Positions 40,629-50,412 of a stretch of 64,000 nucleotides of DNA are shown here, in pieces; the first letter of the stretch is position 1; every line of letters begins with the position of its first letter. A program made the translations under genes and the position numbers. Origin of the DNA: Clostridia bacterium (GTDB taxonomy: Bacteria; Bacillota; Clostridia; Christensenellales; CAAEEZ01); assembly GCA_900755035.1 (NCBI GenBank), contig CAAEEZ010000014.1, positions 62,001 through 126,000 of the forward strand, given 5' to 3'. The notes below the pieces were generated by a model. That model had not been told where the DNA came from. It did no database searches and saw only the letters and a list, made by a program, of their open reading frames with translations.

Positions 40629-41468
40629 ATGAAATATACTTTGGTTGCATCGGATTTTGACGATTCGCTGTGTCCTAAGGGGCAAAAAGTTAGCGAATTT
40701 ACCAGAAAAGTGATAAAAAAGTTCACCGAAAAAGGTGGACGTTTTGTGATAGTAACGGGTAGAATGAATCATTCTATTTATCCTATCGCAAAGGAATTAG
40801 GGCTTAGTGGTGAAATCGTGTCGTGTCAAGGCGCAGTTATTCGTGATATAGAAACCAACCAAGTGCTTAAAAGCAAAAAAATCGATAGGGATTTGGCGGT
40901 AGAGTATCTAAAAGAGGCTGAAAAACTAGGGCTTATCCCTCAGGTGTACAAGGACGACTGCTTGTATACGGTAAAGGAAAATTACCACATAGAAGGTTAC
41001 GGCGAGTTTTGTAAAGTACAATACGAAGTGGTGGACGGCACGCTTAGTAGCGAAGTGGAAAATCGTCTTGGCGACCTAGATATGATTTACCTATGGACTA
41101 GCGAAGAAAAACAGAGCGAATATATAAAGTTTTTGCAAAATAAATTTTCTAAAAGACTAGATATTACTAGCAGTACACCGCATAATATTGAAGCCGTTGT
41201 ATATGGAGCGAGCAAGGGCGACGCGCTATTAAGCCTTGCAAAACACTACAAAATACCTATTAGAAAAACCATGGCGTTCGGCGATTCGTTAAACGATAAG
41301 AGTATGATAGAAACGGCTGGGCTAGGGGTTGCAATGGAAAACGCAAAGGACGGGCTAGAAAAAGTGGCAGACTACGTGTGTGAAGATACTAAAAACGACG
41401 GGGTTGCCAAAACTATAGAAAAATTTTGTTTGAAAAGGAGTATGAAATGGCAAAGAAAGAGAGCGTAA
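40629..41468 (+). CDS. Cof-type HAD-IIB phosphatase
   Basis: 279 residues. The nucleophile motif is SDFDDSLCP near 8-16 (the usual DxDGT is DFDDS), then VTGRM near 41-45, and the late motif FGDSLNDKSMIE near 217-228. The C2b cap is between. Family members remove phosphate from sugar phosphates, nucleotides and cofactors; substrate cannot be read. The 3' end overlaps hprK by 22 bases in another frame, placing the phosphatase in the same transcript as the HPr kinase. No Shine-Dalgarno site precedes the ATG. Confidence 0.9.
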   Translation: MKYTLVASDFDDSLCPKGQKVSEFTRKVIKKFTEKGGRFVIVTGRMNHSIYPIAKELGLSGEIVSCQGAVIRDIETNQVLKSKKIDRDLAVEYLKEAEKLGLIPQVYKDDCLYTVKENYHIEGYGEFCKVQYEVVDGTLSSEVENRLGDLDMIYLWTSEEKQSEYIKFLQNKFSKRLDITSSTPHNIEAVVYGASKGDALLSLAKHYKIPIRKTMAFGDSLNDKSMIETAGLGVAMENAKDGLEKVADYVCEDTKNDGVAKTIEKFCLKRSMKWQRKRA

Positions 41469-42403
41469 CCAAAACAAAAGTAAAGGCAAGCGAATTTGCC
41501 GAAGGAACTAAATGCGAAATTTTGTACGGTGCGTATAACGAAGATATCGTACTTACTACGCTAAACGTAAATAGACCCGGCTTATTACTTGCCGGTTATA
41601 ACGATTATTTCGAGCATACTAGGGTGCAAGTACTAGGTAATGCCGAGATGTACTATTTGTATCAACTTTCCAAGGAAGATAGAATAAAGACGCTTGATAA
41701 TTTGATAAAAAGAGAAATTCCTTGTCTAGTTGTAGCAAGGGGACTTGAAGTGCCTGAGGAGATGATAGATATTGCCAAGGAATACAGAGTGCCTATATTC
41801 TTGTCGAAGGAGATTACCCCTATCGTAGTAAACGATATTACGGTTTACCTTCGTAGAGCCCTTGCCCCTAAAACGCAAATACACGGCGTACTTATGGATA
41901 TAGACGGCATAGGCGTACTAATAACAGGTAAAAGCGGTATAGGTAAAAGCGAAGCAGCGCTAGAACTTGTGCATCGTGGACATAGGCTTATAGCCGACGA
42001 CGCCGTTGAAATAAAGAAGATTGAAAATAAACTATACGGTTCTTGCCCTGAAAATATTAGGTATTTTATGGAGATAAGGGGTATAGGAATTATCAACGTT
42101 AAGAGTATGTACGGCGTATCGGGCGTATTACCTGAGAAAAAGATTATGCTATCGGTAGAATTAGAAAAATGGAAGGAAGGAAAAGAGTACGAAAGGCTTG
42201 GACTAGACGAACATTATACCGAGATTCTTGGCGTAAAAGTGCCAAAACTTACCATTCCTGTTTTACCTGGCAGAAACCTTGCGATAGTAATGGAAGTTGC
42301 TGCTAAAAACGCAAGATTAAAGCACCTTGGTTACAACGCTGCCGAGGAACTTAATAGAAGAATTATAGAAAGAAACGCAGAACTTGATAAAATAGAAGGC
42401 TAA
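41447..42403 (+). CDS. hprK: HPr kinase/phosphorylase
   Basis: Phosphorylates Ser46 of HPr and so controls carbon catabolite repression in Firmicutes. 318 residues from ATG 41447, which has AAGGAG six bases upstream. The N-terminal domain ends near 135; the kinase domain has the Walker A GKSGIGKS near 162-169, the catalytic region ELVHRGHRLIADDAVEI, and the HprK signature EIRGIGIINVKSMYGV near 210-225. Overlap with the HAD gene and the following murB-whiA-dnaE-pfkA order is seen in clostridia. Regulation of PfkA-level glycolysis by the same operon is a sensible link. Confidence 0.96.
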   Translation: MAKKESVTKTKVKASEFAEGTKCEILYGAYNEDIVLTTLNVNRPGLLLAGYNDYFEHTRVQVLGNAEMYYLYQLSKEDRIKTLDNLIKREIPCLVVARGLEVPEEMIDIAKEYRVPIFLSKEITPIVVNDITVYLRRALAPKTQIHGVLMDIDGIGVLITGKSGIGKSEAALELVHRGHRLIADDAVEIKKIENKLYGSCPENIRYFMEIRGIGIINVKSMYGVSGVLPEKKIMLSVELEKWKEGKEYERLGLDEHYTEILGVKVPKLTIPVLPGRNLAIVMEVAAKNARLKHLGYNAAEELNRRIIERNAELDKIEG

Positions 42404-42452
42404 GGTCAAATTTTGCATTTTTGCTTAATATACTATTGTATAGGAGGCGAAA

Positions 42453-43301
42453 ATGAATATACCTTTTTGTGTAGACGTACCTGCTGAAACTCTATCGACG
42501 TATCGTGGCGGCGGCAAGGTAAAATACGTGGTTTATCCAAGTAATCAAAGCGAAATAAAAGAGGTAATAGCCTTTGCTACTAGCAAGGGCATACCCTTTT
42601 TTATTTTAGGAAACGGCAGTAATTTGCTAGTAAAGGACGAGGGCTATAACGGAATAGCAATCAGCCTAAAAAATCTAAACGGCGTAAGCGTAAATGGAAA
42701 CGAAATTACGGTAGGGGCTGGCGTAAATATTGCAAAAGTGTTTAACGTAGCGTTTGCAAGCGGGCTATCGGGGCTGGAAAGGCTTGTGGGAATACCTGCT
42801 ACCGTAGGTGGAGCGATAAAAGGGAACGCAGGTGCATTTGGGGCTGAAATAGGCGATTTGGTTACTAGCGTTGAAATATTGGCTAGTGATGGCAAACCAA
42901 AAACATTGCCTAATGAAAGCCTGCGGTTTGGATATAGAAGTAGCAATATTGACGGCGTAATCACTTCGGCAACGTTTAGTTTGCGTAGTGAAAAAAGAGA
43001 GCGAATATACGAAATTTACGGGGAAACGAAAGAAAAAAGGCGATTAAGTCAGCCAAATGAAAGTTCTTTGGGGAGCGTATATTTGCGTGACTGCGATATT
43101 ATTCCCGCTAAACTTATAGATGCAGTAGGGCTAAAAGGATTTAGCATAGGTGGGGCTATGGTTTCAACAAAGCACGCTAATTTTATAGTTAATACGGGGC
43201 TTGGCACGGCAACGGATTACCTAAGGGTGTGTGATAAAATCGAAGCGAGCGTACTTAGAGAATTTGGAATAAACCTAAAAAAAGAAATTACGATAATTTA
43301 G
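42453..43301 (+). CDS. murB: UDP-N-acetylenolpyruvoylglucosamine reductase
   Basis: FAD enzyme that reduces UDP-GlcNAc-enolpyruvate to UDP-MurNAc. 282 residues. FAD-binding FFILGNGSNLLVKDEGYNGI near 51-70, GIPATVGGAIKGNAGAFGAEIGD near 110-132, the RFGYRSS segment near 155-161, the catalytic serine region NESSLGSVYLRD near 204-215 and KLIDAVGLKGFSIGGAMVS near 221-239. AGGAGGC precedes the start. Compared with Bacillus MurB it lacks extra loops, in line with the shorter clostridial type. It lies between hprK and whiA; the usual rapZ and yvcK genes are absent from this gap. Confidence 0.95.
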   Translation: MNIPFCVDVPAETLSTYRGGGKVKYVVYPSNQSEIKEVIAFATSKGIPFFILGNGSNLLVKDEGYNGIAISLKNLNGVSVNGNEITVGAGVNIAKVFNVAFASGLSGLERLVGIPATVGGAIKGNAGAFGAEIGDLVTSVEILASDGKPKTLPNESLRFGYRSSNIDGVITSATFSLRSEKRERIYEIYGETKEKRRLSQPNESSLGSVYLRDCDIIPAKLIDAVGLKGFSIGGAMVSTKHANFIVNTGLGTATDYLRVCDKIEASVLREFGINLKKEITII

Positions 43302-43309
43302 GAGAGAAT

Positions 43310-44302
43310 ATGAATTTTTCCGATAGGATAAAAGAAGAACTATTAGGCTTTGACTACGACAAAGAAAACGTTATTAGGGCGTTTATTTTGGGTGCAGTTA
43401 AGGCGGTAGGTCTTTTGGAAATTAAAAAAACGGGCGAATCTTTGCTACTTTCGTCGGGTAGATACGAATACGTTATTAAGGTTGCCGATTACTTAAAAAA
43501 ATTGTATAGAACGGAAATAAACGTATCTAGAAAGGGACAAGCAAACGATAAAAAGGGCTTTACGTACGAATTGTCATTGCCTAAAAACGTCACCAAACAA
43601 CTTTTAATAGATTTGGAGATTGCTAACTACGACGGCGACGATTTGGTAAGTTTTAATAGTGGTTTTAGCGAAAAATTATATAAGGACGAAGATGCGTTAA
43701 AAGCGTTAGTAAGGGCGTTATTTATCGGTTGTGGCAACGCTTACGTCCCTTCTAAAATAGACGTAGATGGTGACGAACTGACGGCGAAAAGCGAAGGATA
43801 TAGACTAGAACTTGTGTTCGAGGAAGAAGAACTTGCTAGTAACGTGTGCGAACTACTAAAAATCCTATCAAATAAAATTAAAGTGATTGAAAGGCAAATA
43901 AATTACGTGGTGTACACGAAGGACAGCAGTTTAGTATGCGATATTCTTGCTTGGCTTGGCGCAAATAATTCGGTGTTAGAACTAAACGATATAATCGTGG
44001 AAAGGACGGTATCTAACGAAATAAATAGAAAGAACAACTGCTCGATTGCAAATATTGATAAGGTGGTAAACGCAGGCTTAAAACAAATAAAGGCGATAGA
44101 ATATTTGCAACAAACTATCGGGTTAGACAAGCTTAACGACGGACTGAGAGAAATAGCACTGCTTAGGATAAGCAAGCCGTCGGCGTCGCTTGTAGAACTA
44201 GAAGAGGCGCTTGACCACAGAATAACGAAAAGCGGTATAAATCATCGGTTGCGTAAACTAGTAGAAATGGCGGATAAACTTAGGGGAGAAGGAGAGAACT
44301 AA
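43310..44302 (+). CDS. whiA: DNA-binding protein WhiA
   Basis: 330 residues: a degenerate LAGLIDADG homing-endonuclease-like N-terminal domain (residues about 10-215, with AFILGAVKAVGLLEI and LVRALFIGCGNAYVPSK) and a C-terminal helix-turn-helix (KPSASLVELEEALDHRITKSGINHRLRKL split near 290-320). WhiA regulates sporulation septation in actinomycetes and chromosome segregation or division in Firmicutes. GGAGAG precedes the ATG. The stop shares bases with the dnaE start. In most Firmicutes whiA follows yvcK, which is missing here. Confidence 0.94.
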   Translation: MNFSDRIKEELLGFDYDKENVIRAFILGAVKAVGLLEIKKTGESLLLSSGRYEYVIKVADYLKKLYRTEINVSRKGQANDKKGFTYELSLPKNVTKQLLIDLEIANYDGDDLVSFNSGFSEKLYKDEDALKALVRALFIGCGNAYVPSKIDVDGDELTAKSEGYRLELVFEEEELASNVCELLKILSNKIKVIERQINYVVYTKDSSLVCDILAWLGANNSVLELNDIIVERTVSNEINRKNNCSIANIDKVVNAGLKQIKAIEYLQQTIGLDKLNDGLREIALLRISKPSASLVELEEALDHRITKSGINHRLRKLVEMADKLRGEGEN

Positions 44303-47300
44303 TGAAAAGATTTGTGCATTTACACGTGCATAGCGAATACAGTTTGTTAGACGGGGCGTGCAGGATAGTAGGTCCTAAACATACGTCGCCACTTTTTGAT
44401 ACCTGTAAGGCAAAGGGATTTGACGCTATTGCCGTTACCGACCACGGCAATATGTTTGGTATATATAGTTTTTTGGAAACTTTTCAGGGCTCGGGCATAA
44501 AGCCGATAATAGGTAGCGAATTTTACGTTGCTACGAATATGCACGAGAACACGAAAGAATATTTCCACTTAGTACTACTTGCAAAAAACATAGAAGGCTA
44601 TCACAACTTAATGAAGTTAAGTAGTTTTGGATATACCGAAGGCTTTTACTATAAGCCTCGTATCGACCTAGAATTACTAAAAAAATATTCTAGTGGACTA
44701 ATTTGCCTAAGTGCGTGTCTTGCGGGCAAAATTCCACAACTTTTATTAGGTAACGACTACGAAGGCGCTGTTGAATATGCAAAAACTTTGATGAGCATGT
44801 TTGACGACGGTGACTTTTACATAGAGATTCAAGACCACGGTATTTTAGACCAAAAAAGAGTGAACCCACTACTTGTAAAAATGGCAAGGGAACTTGGCGT
44901 AAAGGTGGTTGCAACGAACGACGCCCATTATCTAAACAAAGAGGACGCAGAGATGCACGACGTACTACTTTGCGTTCAAACGGGGCATAAAGTAGACGAC
45001 GTGGACAGAATGAGGTTTGAAACCGACGAATTCTACCTAAAAACCTACGACGAAATGTTAGAAACCTTTTCGTGGATACCAGAGGCGCTAGATAATACGT
45101 GCGAAGTTGCTGATAAAATAAACTTTACCGTTCAACTGCAAAATAAGAATTATTTACTACCAAAATACGTACCGCCTACGGGACAGTCAACGAGGGATTT
45201 TTTCGTGGACTTGACGTGGGAAGGTATTAAAAAAAGATACAAAGAAATCACCCCTGAAATAAAAGAGAGGGTAGAATACGAACTTGACACGATAATAAAA
45301 CTTGGATTTGACAAATATTACCTTATCGTGTGGGATTTTATAAATTACAGTAAGAGTATAGGTATTCCGGTTGGACCGGGTCGTGGTAGTGGTGTAGGTA
45401 GTATAGTTGCCTATGCAATAGGAATTACCGACGTAGAACCGCTTAGATATCACTTGATTTTCGAAAGATTTTTGAATGCGGAAAGAATATCTATGCCCGA
45501 TTTTGATATAGACTTTTGTTTTGAAAGGCGTAAAGAGGCTATCGATTACGTCGTAAGAAAGTATGGCGAAGAGATGGTTAGCCAAATAGTAACGTTTGGT
45601 ACTATGTCTGCAAAGGCTGCCGTAAAAGACGTGGCTAGGGTGTACGACGTAAGTTTTCAGGAGGCGAATAACTGGGCAAAAGCAATCCCTGATATGAACA
45701 AACAAACGCTGAAAGAATTGATTACCGAAGGCGTTGGCAATCCTGACGTTATAGAATTATATAATTCTAATACTATGGCGCAAAAAGTAATAAATATGGC
45801 TATTAAGTTAGAAGGTATGCCAAGGCAAACGGGTAAGCACGCAGCAGGCGTAGTAATTTGTTGCGACCCCGTGTACGAGCATTGCCCGTTGCAAGTAAAG
45901 GAAGGTGCAGTAACTACTCAGTACGACAAAAACCAAATCGAAGCCTTGGGTATGCTTAAAATGGACTTTTTGGGACTGAAAACGCTTACGGATATCGACC
46001 TTGCTAAGCGTATGATAAAAGAGCACACGGGCGAAGTAATAGATTTTGATAAACTTGGCTACGAAGACCCTAACGTATTTAAGTTTATTTCTAGTGGTGA
46101 GACCACTTGCGTATTCCAACTAGAAAGTGGTGGTATGTGTGCGTTTATGCGTAGATTGCAACCACAAAACATAGAGGACGTAATAGCAGGTATATCTCTG
46201 TATAGACCAGGTCCTATGCAATTTACGGGTATGTTTATCGAGGGTAAAAAGCACCCTGAAAGCATTACCTATTTGCATCCGTCGTTAGAACCTATCCTTA
46301 ACATTACCTATGGCTGTATCGTATATCAAGAGCAAGTTATGCAAATTGCAAGAGAAATTGCAGGATATTCGTTTGGTGGCGCAGACCTTCTAAGAAGGGC
46401 AATGGGTAAAAAGAAGAAGGAAATACTAGAAGCCAACAAAAAGATATTTATTTACGGGGAAGAAAAGGACGGCAAAATAGTGGTAGACGGCGCAATTAGG
46501 CGTGGCGTTGACGAAGAAACGGCAAGCAAACTATTTGACCAAATACTTGATTTTGCGTCTTACGCTTTTAATAAATCGCACGCAACGGCGTACGCTTACC
46601 TAAGTTATCAAACGGCGTTCTTAAAGTACTATTATCCGCTAGAACTCGTGCTTGCAATTATAAACAATCGTATTACGTCGGCGGACGAAGTAAGTAAATA
46701 TATCAACCATTTAAGAGATATCGGCAAAACCGTTTTGCCACCCGATATTAACGAAAGTGGCGTTAGATTTACCATACAAAACGATTCGGCAAGGTTTGGA
46801 CTGATGGGCATTAAAAACCTTGGTGAAAGCGTGCTAGAATATATTATCGACGAAAGGAATAAAAACGGCAAATACACATCGCTTAACGACTTTATAGATA
46901 GGGCAACGCCGTCGGGCATAAACAAAAGGGCGATAGAATGTTTGATAAAGGGTGGTGCACTTGACTGCTTAGAAGGTACTAGGGCAGGTAAAATGGCTGT
47001 GTACGAGCAAATGATGGATAGGGCCGCTCAGGATAAAAAACGTGTGTCGCAAGGTCAAATTTCTTTGTTTGATATGTTCGGCGACGAAATGCAAGACGAA
47101 ATCAAAGTGCCTAACGTTAAGGAATATCCTAAAAAGATGTTGCTTTCGTTTGAAAAAGAAGTTTTGGGTATGTACGTTTCAGGACATCCGTTAGACGAAT
47201 TTAGAAGTAGAATGGGACAATTCGACTTTAATACTTCTATGCTTTATATTGAAAAAGACGAAGAAGTAGTAGACGACGAAGAGGACGTAGAAGAGGAAAC

Positions 47301-47868
47301 TTCGTCAAGACAAGTGGACGTAACCCTAAATAATAAGAAGATATATATGGCAGGACTGCTATCTAACTTCAAGAAAAAACTAACTAAAAAGGGCGATAGT
47401 ATGGGCGTTGGAACGCTAGAAGACTTTTACGGGTACGTAGACGTAATTATCTTCCCTAAGGTATTCCAAAAACTTGACAAAATCGAAAACGATATTATCG
47501 TAAAAATTAACGGTACGGTATCTATTCGAGACGGCGAAAGCCCAACGATTAGAGTGGACGATATAGAAGAGTGGAAGGACGAAGAGAAGGTAGAACCAAA
47601 AGAAGAGAAAAAAATAGAGATAAAAGTAGAAGAGGAAGAAGAAATCAGCGCCGTAGTATACGTTAGAATTGACGAAAGTATGGAATATCTAACAAAGAAG
47701 GTTGCCTCGGTACTTGCAATGCATAGGGGTAGTAGCGTGGTAAAATGTCAAATTGGCAAAAGACTACTTGCCTTTAACGAAAAAGTGCGGGTTACCGATG
47801 CGCTAATATGGGAATTAGAGGCGTTACTAGGCAAGGAAAACGTACTTGTAAAAAATATAACTAAATAA
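44302..47868 (+). CDS. dnaE: DNA polymerase III subunit alpha (DnaE)
   Basis: 1188 residues. N-terminal PHP domain with HVHSEYSLLDGACR near 6-19 and TDHGNMFG near 49-56. Palm domain with GPGRGSGVGSIVAYAIGI near 357-374 and the catalytic aspartates in MPDFDIDFCFERR near 397-409. Then tau-binding and helix-hairpin-helix regions, an OB fold near 1010-1090, and a very acidic/basic low-complexity linker (near 1095-1120) before the last domain. In Firmicutes DnaE works with PolC, extending lagging-strand primers. The start overlaps the whiA stop by one base and GGGAGAAGGAG lies upstream. Confidence 0.97.
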   Translation: MKRFVHLHVHSEYSLLDGACRIVGPKHTSPLFDTCKAKGFDAIAVTDHGNMFGIYSFLETFQGSGIKPIIGSEFYVATNMHENTKEYFHLVLLAKNIEGYHNLMKLSSFGYTEGFYYKPRIDLELLKKYSSGLICLSACLAGKIPQLLLGNDYEGAVEYAKTLMSMFDDGDFYIEIQDHGILDQKRVNPLLVKMARELGVKVVATNDAHYLNKEDAEMHDVLLCVQTGHKVDDVDRMRFETDEFYLKTYDEMLETFSWIPEALDNTCEVADKINFTVQLQNKNYLLPKYVPPTGQSTRDFFVDLTWEGIKKRYKEITPEIKERVEYELDTIIKLGFDKYYLIVWDFINYSKSIGIPVGPGRGSGVGSIVAYAIGITDVEPLRYHLIFERFLNAERISMPDFDIDFCFERRKEAIDYVVRKYGEEMVSQIVTFGTMSAKAAVKDVARVYDVSFQEANNWAKAIPDMNKQTLKELITEGVGNPDVIELYNSNTMAQKVINMAIKLEGMPRQTGKHAAGVVICCDPVYEHCPLQVKEGAVTTQYDKNQIEALGMLKMDFLGLKTLTDIDLAKRMIKEHTGEVIDFDKLGYEDPNVFKFISSGETTCVFQLESGGMCAFMRRLQPQNIEDVIAGISLYRPGPMQFTGMFIEGKKHPESITYLHPSLEPILNITYGCIVYQEQVMQIAREIAGYSFGGADLLRRAMGKKKKEILEANKKIFIYGEEKDGKIVVDGAIRRGVDEETASKLFDQILDFASYAFNKSHATAYAYLSYQTAFLKYYYPLELVLAIINNRITSADEVSKYINHLRDIGKTVLPPDINESGVRFTIQNDSARFGLMGIKNLGESVLEYIIDERNKNGKYTSLNDFIDRATPSGINKRAIECLIKGGALDCLEGTRAGKMAVYEQMMDRAAQDKKRVSQGQISLFDMFGDEMQDEIKVPNVKEYPKKMLLSFEKEVLGMYVSGHPLDEFRSRMGQFDFNTSMLYIEKDEEVVDDEEDVEEETSSRQVDVTLNNKKIYMAGLLSNFKKKLTKKGDSMGVGTLEDFYGYVDVIIFPKVFQKLDKIENDIIVKINGTVSIRDGESPTIRVDDIEEWKDEEKVEPKEEKKIEIKVEEEEEISAVVYVRIDESMEYLTKKVASVLAMHRGSSVVKCQIGKRLLAFNEKVRVTDALIWELEALLGKENVLVKNITK

Positions 47869-47879
47869 GAGCGTTTTGG

Positions 47880-47908
47880 TTGCGAAATGAATTATTTAAT
47901 TATATAAT
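47880..47908 (+). promoter_or_regulatory. Promoter of pfkA
   Basis: TTGCGA 47880-47885, 17-base spacer, TATAAT 47903-47908, followed by GGGAGAG before ATG 47945. Confidence 0.65.
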
Positions 47909-47944
47909 ATTATAAATTAGACAAATTATCGGGAGAGTAGACGT

Positions 47945-48910
47945 ATGAAAAAAATAGCAATATTAACTAGTGGTGGCGACGCTCCGGGAATGAACCCTTG
48001 TATAAGAGCGGTAGTAAGAACGGCAGAGTATTATGGATTTGAAATTTACGGCATTAGGCGTGGATATTTGGGCTTAATCGAAAACGACGTAATTAAACTA
48101 ACGGGCGACGACGTAAGCGAGATTGCTCAACAAGGCGGTACGATGCTTAGGTCGGCAAGACTTAAAAACTTTAAGGATATAGAAGTGCAAAGAAAGGCTG
48201 CTGAAACGCTTAAAAATTTGGGCGTTGATAGTCTAGTCGTAATAGGTGGCGACGGCAGTTTTAGGGGCGCAAAGGATTTGTCGGATAATTTTGGCATTAA
48301 CGTAGTGTGCTTGCCTGGTACTATTGATAACGACCTTGCTTATACCAACTACACGATAGGTTTTCCAACGGCAGTAGATACGGTGCTTGACTGCATGGAC
48401 AGGCTTAGAGATACGTTTACTTCTCACCAAAGAATATGTATTATGGAAGTAATGGGACGTAGATGTGGCGATATTGCATTGTTTGCAGGTATTGCAGGCT
48501 CGGCTGACGCTATACTACTACCTGGTTTTGAAGTAGATTACGACGAACTTGCTAAAAAACTTGTGGATAATAGAAATAGAGATAGAAACTCTAATATAGT
48601 AGTAGTTGCCGAGGGCTTCGGTACTTGCGAAGAGGTAAGAGACGAACTTGCTAAGAGAATGGATCCTGATTATCTAAGAGATATCAAGTTAGGACACGTT
48701 CAAAGAGGTGGCAGACCTTGTATGCAAGACGTAAACAACGCAACTAAGATGGGCGCATACGCAGTAAACGTACTAATGCAAGGTAAGACTTGTAGGGCAA
48801 TAGGAATAAATCACGGCGACGTATTCGACCTAGATATTACCGATGCGTTGAGTATTCCAACGGTAGTACGCAAGGAAATGTACGAACTAAGCAAAATAAT
48901 AGCAAACTAA
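47945..48910 (+). CDS. pfkA: ATP-dependent 6-phosphofructokinase
   Basis: Committed step of glycolysis. 321 residues, the bacterial allosteric type. ATP-binding TSGGDAPGMN near 8-17 and GGDGSFRGA near 101-109; the glycine in GGDGS marks use of ATP rather than pyrophosphate. Fructose-6-phosphate-site residues in LPGTIDNDLAYTNYTIGF near 122-139 with the catalytic aspartate, MEVMGRRCGD near 166-175, and HVQRGGRP near 247-254. It has its own promoter after dnaE. Pyruvate kinase, often downstream, is absent; a terminator follows directly. Confidence 0.97.
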   Translation: MKKIAILTSGGDAPGMNPCIRAVVRTAEYYGFEIYGIRRGYLGLIENDVIKLTGDDVSEIAQQGGTMLRSARLKNFKDIEVQRKAAETLKNLGVDSLVVIGGDGSFRGAKDLSDNFGINVVCLPGTIDNDLAYTNYTIGFPTAVDTVLDCMDRLRDTFTSHQRICIMEVMGRRCGDIALFAGIAGSADAILLPGFEVDYDELAKKLVDNRNRDRNSNIVVVAEGFGTCEEVRDELAKRMDPDYLRDIKLGHVQRGGRPCMQDVNNATKMGAYAVNVLMQGKTCRAIGINHGDVFDLDITDALSIPTVVRKEMYELSKIIAN

Positions 48911-48914
48911 TTCT

Positions 48915-48939
48915 AAGCCCGCTTACGTGGGCTTTTTTT
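48915..48939 (+). terminator. Intrinsic terminator after pfkA
   Basis: AAGCCCGC and GTGGGCTT pair around TTAC (one G-U pair) and are followed by a run of Ts. The next ATG is 10-15 bases further on. Confidence 0.88.
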
Positions 48940-48949
48940 GTGGGTAATT

Positions 48950-50359
48950 ATGAAAGTAGGCGACAAGATAAATGTAGATATTTTAAGGCTGGGCGACAAC
49001 GGAGAAGGTATAGGCAAGATAGACGAAAAGGTCGTTTTCGTTACCTATGCCCCTGTGTTTTCTAATTGCGAAATACGTATCGATAAAATATCCAAAAACT
49101 ACGTAAATGCAACGTTAATCAAGGTTAATAGTAGCAAAATGCCACTTTTAACCCCGCTTTGTGATAAGTTCACAAAATGTGGTGGTTGCGATTTGTGGTA
49201 TTACGATTACCTATACGAACTAGAATATAAAAGGAAAAAGGTAGAGGACGTAATTAAAAAGTTTGCAGGCGTAAACGTCAAGGCGTTGCCTACGATATAC
49301 GGCAAAGAAACGAACTACCGAAACAAACTAGAACTATTTGCAAAAAACGTAGACGGCAAAATCGTACTTGGGCAATTCAAGAAAGAAAGCCACGAGTTAG
49401 TCGCTATTGAGGACTGTTGTTTGTGTGGCGCTTGGCTAAAAGACGTAATCGAAATTTTTAGCAGTTGGGCGAATAAACGTGGTATTAGCGCATACGACGA
49501 GCAAACGAATAAAGGGCTATTAAAAGGAATAGTTGCACGCTTTTTGGGTGGCAAATTAGTGCTTAGCGTAATTATAAACGGTGACAAGGTAAGAGAGATA
49601 GACGTTCTAAATAAAGCGCTAAGCGAAAAATACGAAAGTTATTCGCTATTTGTATGCAAAAACAAGAAAAAGGGTAGTAGATTACTAACTACCGACCTTG
49701 TAAAAGTGTTCGACGACGACAAACTGATAACGGTTGACGGCGTGAAATGTAACGTATCGCCACTTTCATTTTTCCAAGTAAACGACGAGGTTAGAAAAAA
49801 ACTGTACGACGAAGTATTAAAGCAGGTAAAAGACGGCGAAATAATAATAGACGCATACTCAGGCGTAGGATTTTTGACTAATTTACTTAGCGAAAAGGCT
49901 GATAACGTATTTGGAATAGAGATAGTAAAAGACGCTGTAATCGACGCTGATAATTTAGCGCTTCTTAACGGAAATTATAGCAAAATAACCAATATTTGCG
50001 GGGATAGCGCTATTATTTTGCCAAAGTTAGTGTCGGCAATTAGTAGTGGCGACAAGGAAAAACTAATAGACCTAGTAAAAAATAATTCTTCAAAAAAGGA
50101 CTACGCTGGACTAACTACGAAAACAACAGACGTTACTATCGTGCTAGACCCGCCTAGAAAAGGCGCAGATGTAAGCGTAATTAGGGCAGTAATGGATAGC
50201 CGTGCAAAAAGAGTGATTTACGTATCGTGCAACCCGATAACGTTAGCAAGGGACTTAAAGGCGCTTATGGACGACTACAAAATAGTAAAAGTGCAGCCGT
50301 TTGATTTGTTCCCAAGGACTAGCCACGTGGAAACGCTCGTAAGTTTAACGAGAAAATAA
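48950..50359 (+). CDS. 23S rRNA (uracil-C5)-methyltransferase, RlmD/RumA type
   Basis: 469 residues from ATG 48950. An N-terminal TRAM-like domain (KVGDKINVDILRLGDNGEGIG) is followed by the [4Fe-4S] ligands in LCDKFTKCGGCDLWYY near 68-83 with one more Cys near 167. SAM-binding DAYSGVGFLTNLLS near 302-315; catalytic region with LDPPRKGAD near 400-408 and the nucleophile in YVSCNPITLARDL near 424-436. Members make m5U747 or m5U1939 in 23S rRNA; which one cannot be told. A terminator ends about 10 bases before the start and there is no ribosome binding site, so expression is presumably by read-through. Confidence 0.92.
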   Translation: MKVGDKINVDILRLGDNGEGIGKIDEKVVFVTYAPVFSNCEIRIDKISKNYVNATLIKVNSSKMPLLTPLCDKFTKCGGCDLWYYDYLYELEYKRKKVEDVIKKFAGVNVKALPTIYGKETNYRNKLELFAKNVDGKIVLGQFKKESHELVAIEDCCLCGAWLKDVIEIFSSWANKRGISAYDEQTNKGLLKGIVARFLGGKLVLSVIINGDKVREIDVLNKALSEKYESYSLFVCKNKKKGSRLLTTDLVKVFDDDKLITVDGVKCNVSPLSFFQVNDEVRKKLYDEVLKQVKDGEIIIDAYSGVGFLTNLLSEKADNVFGIEIVKDAVIDADNLALLNGNYSKITNICGDSAIILPKLVSAISSGDKEKLIDLVKNNSSKKDYAGLTTKTTDVTIVLDPPRKGADVSVIRAVMDSRAKRVIYVSCNPITLARDLKALMDDYKIVKVQPFDLFPRTSHVETLVSLTRK

Positions 50360-50412
50360 TGAAGAAAAGGAAATACTAAGAAAAGTAATGCGATAAGCAT
50401 TTGAGGTACTAT

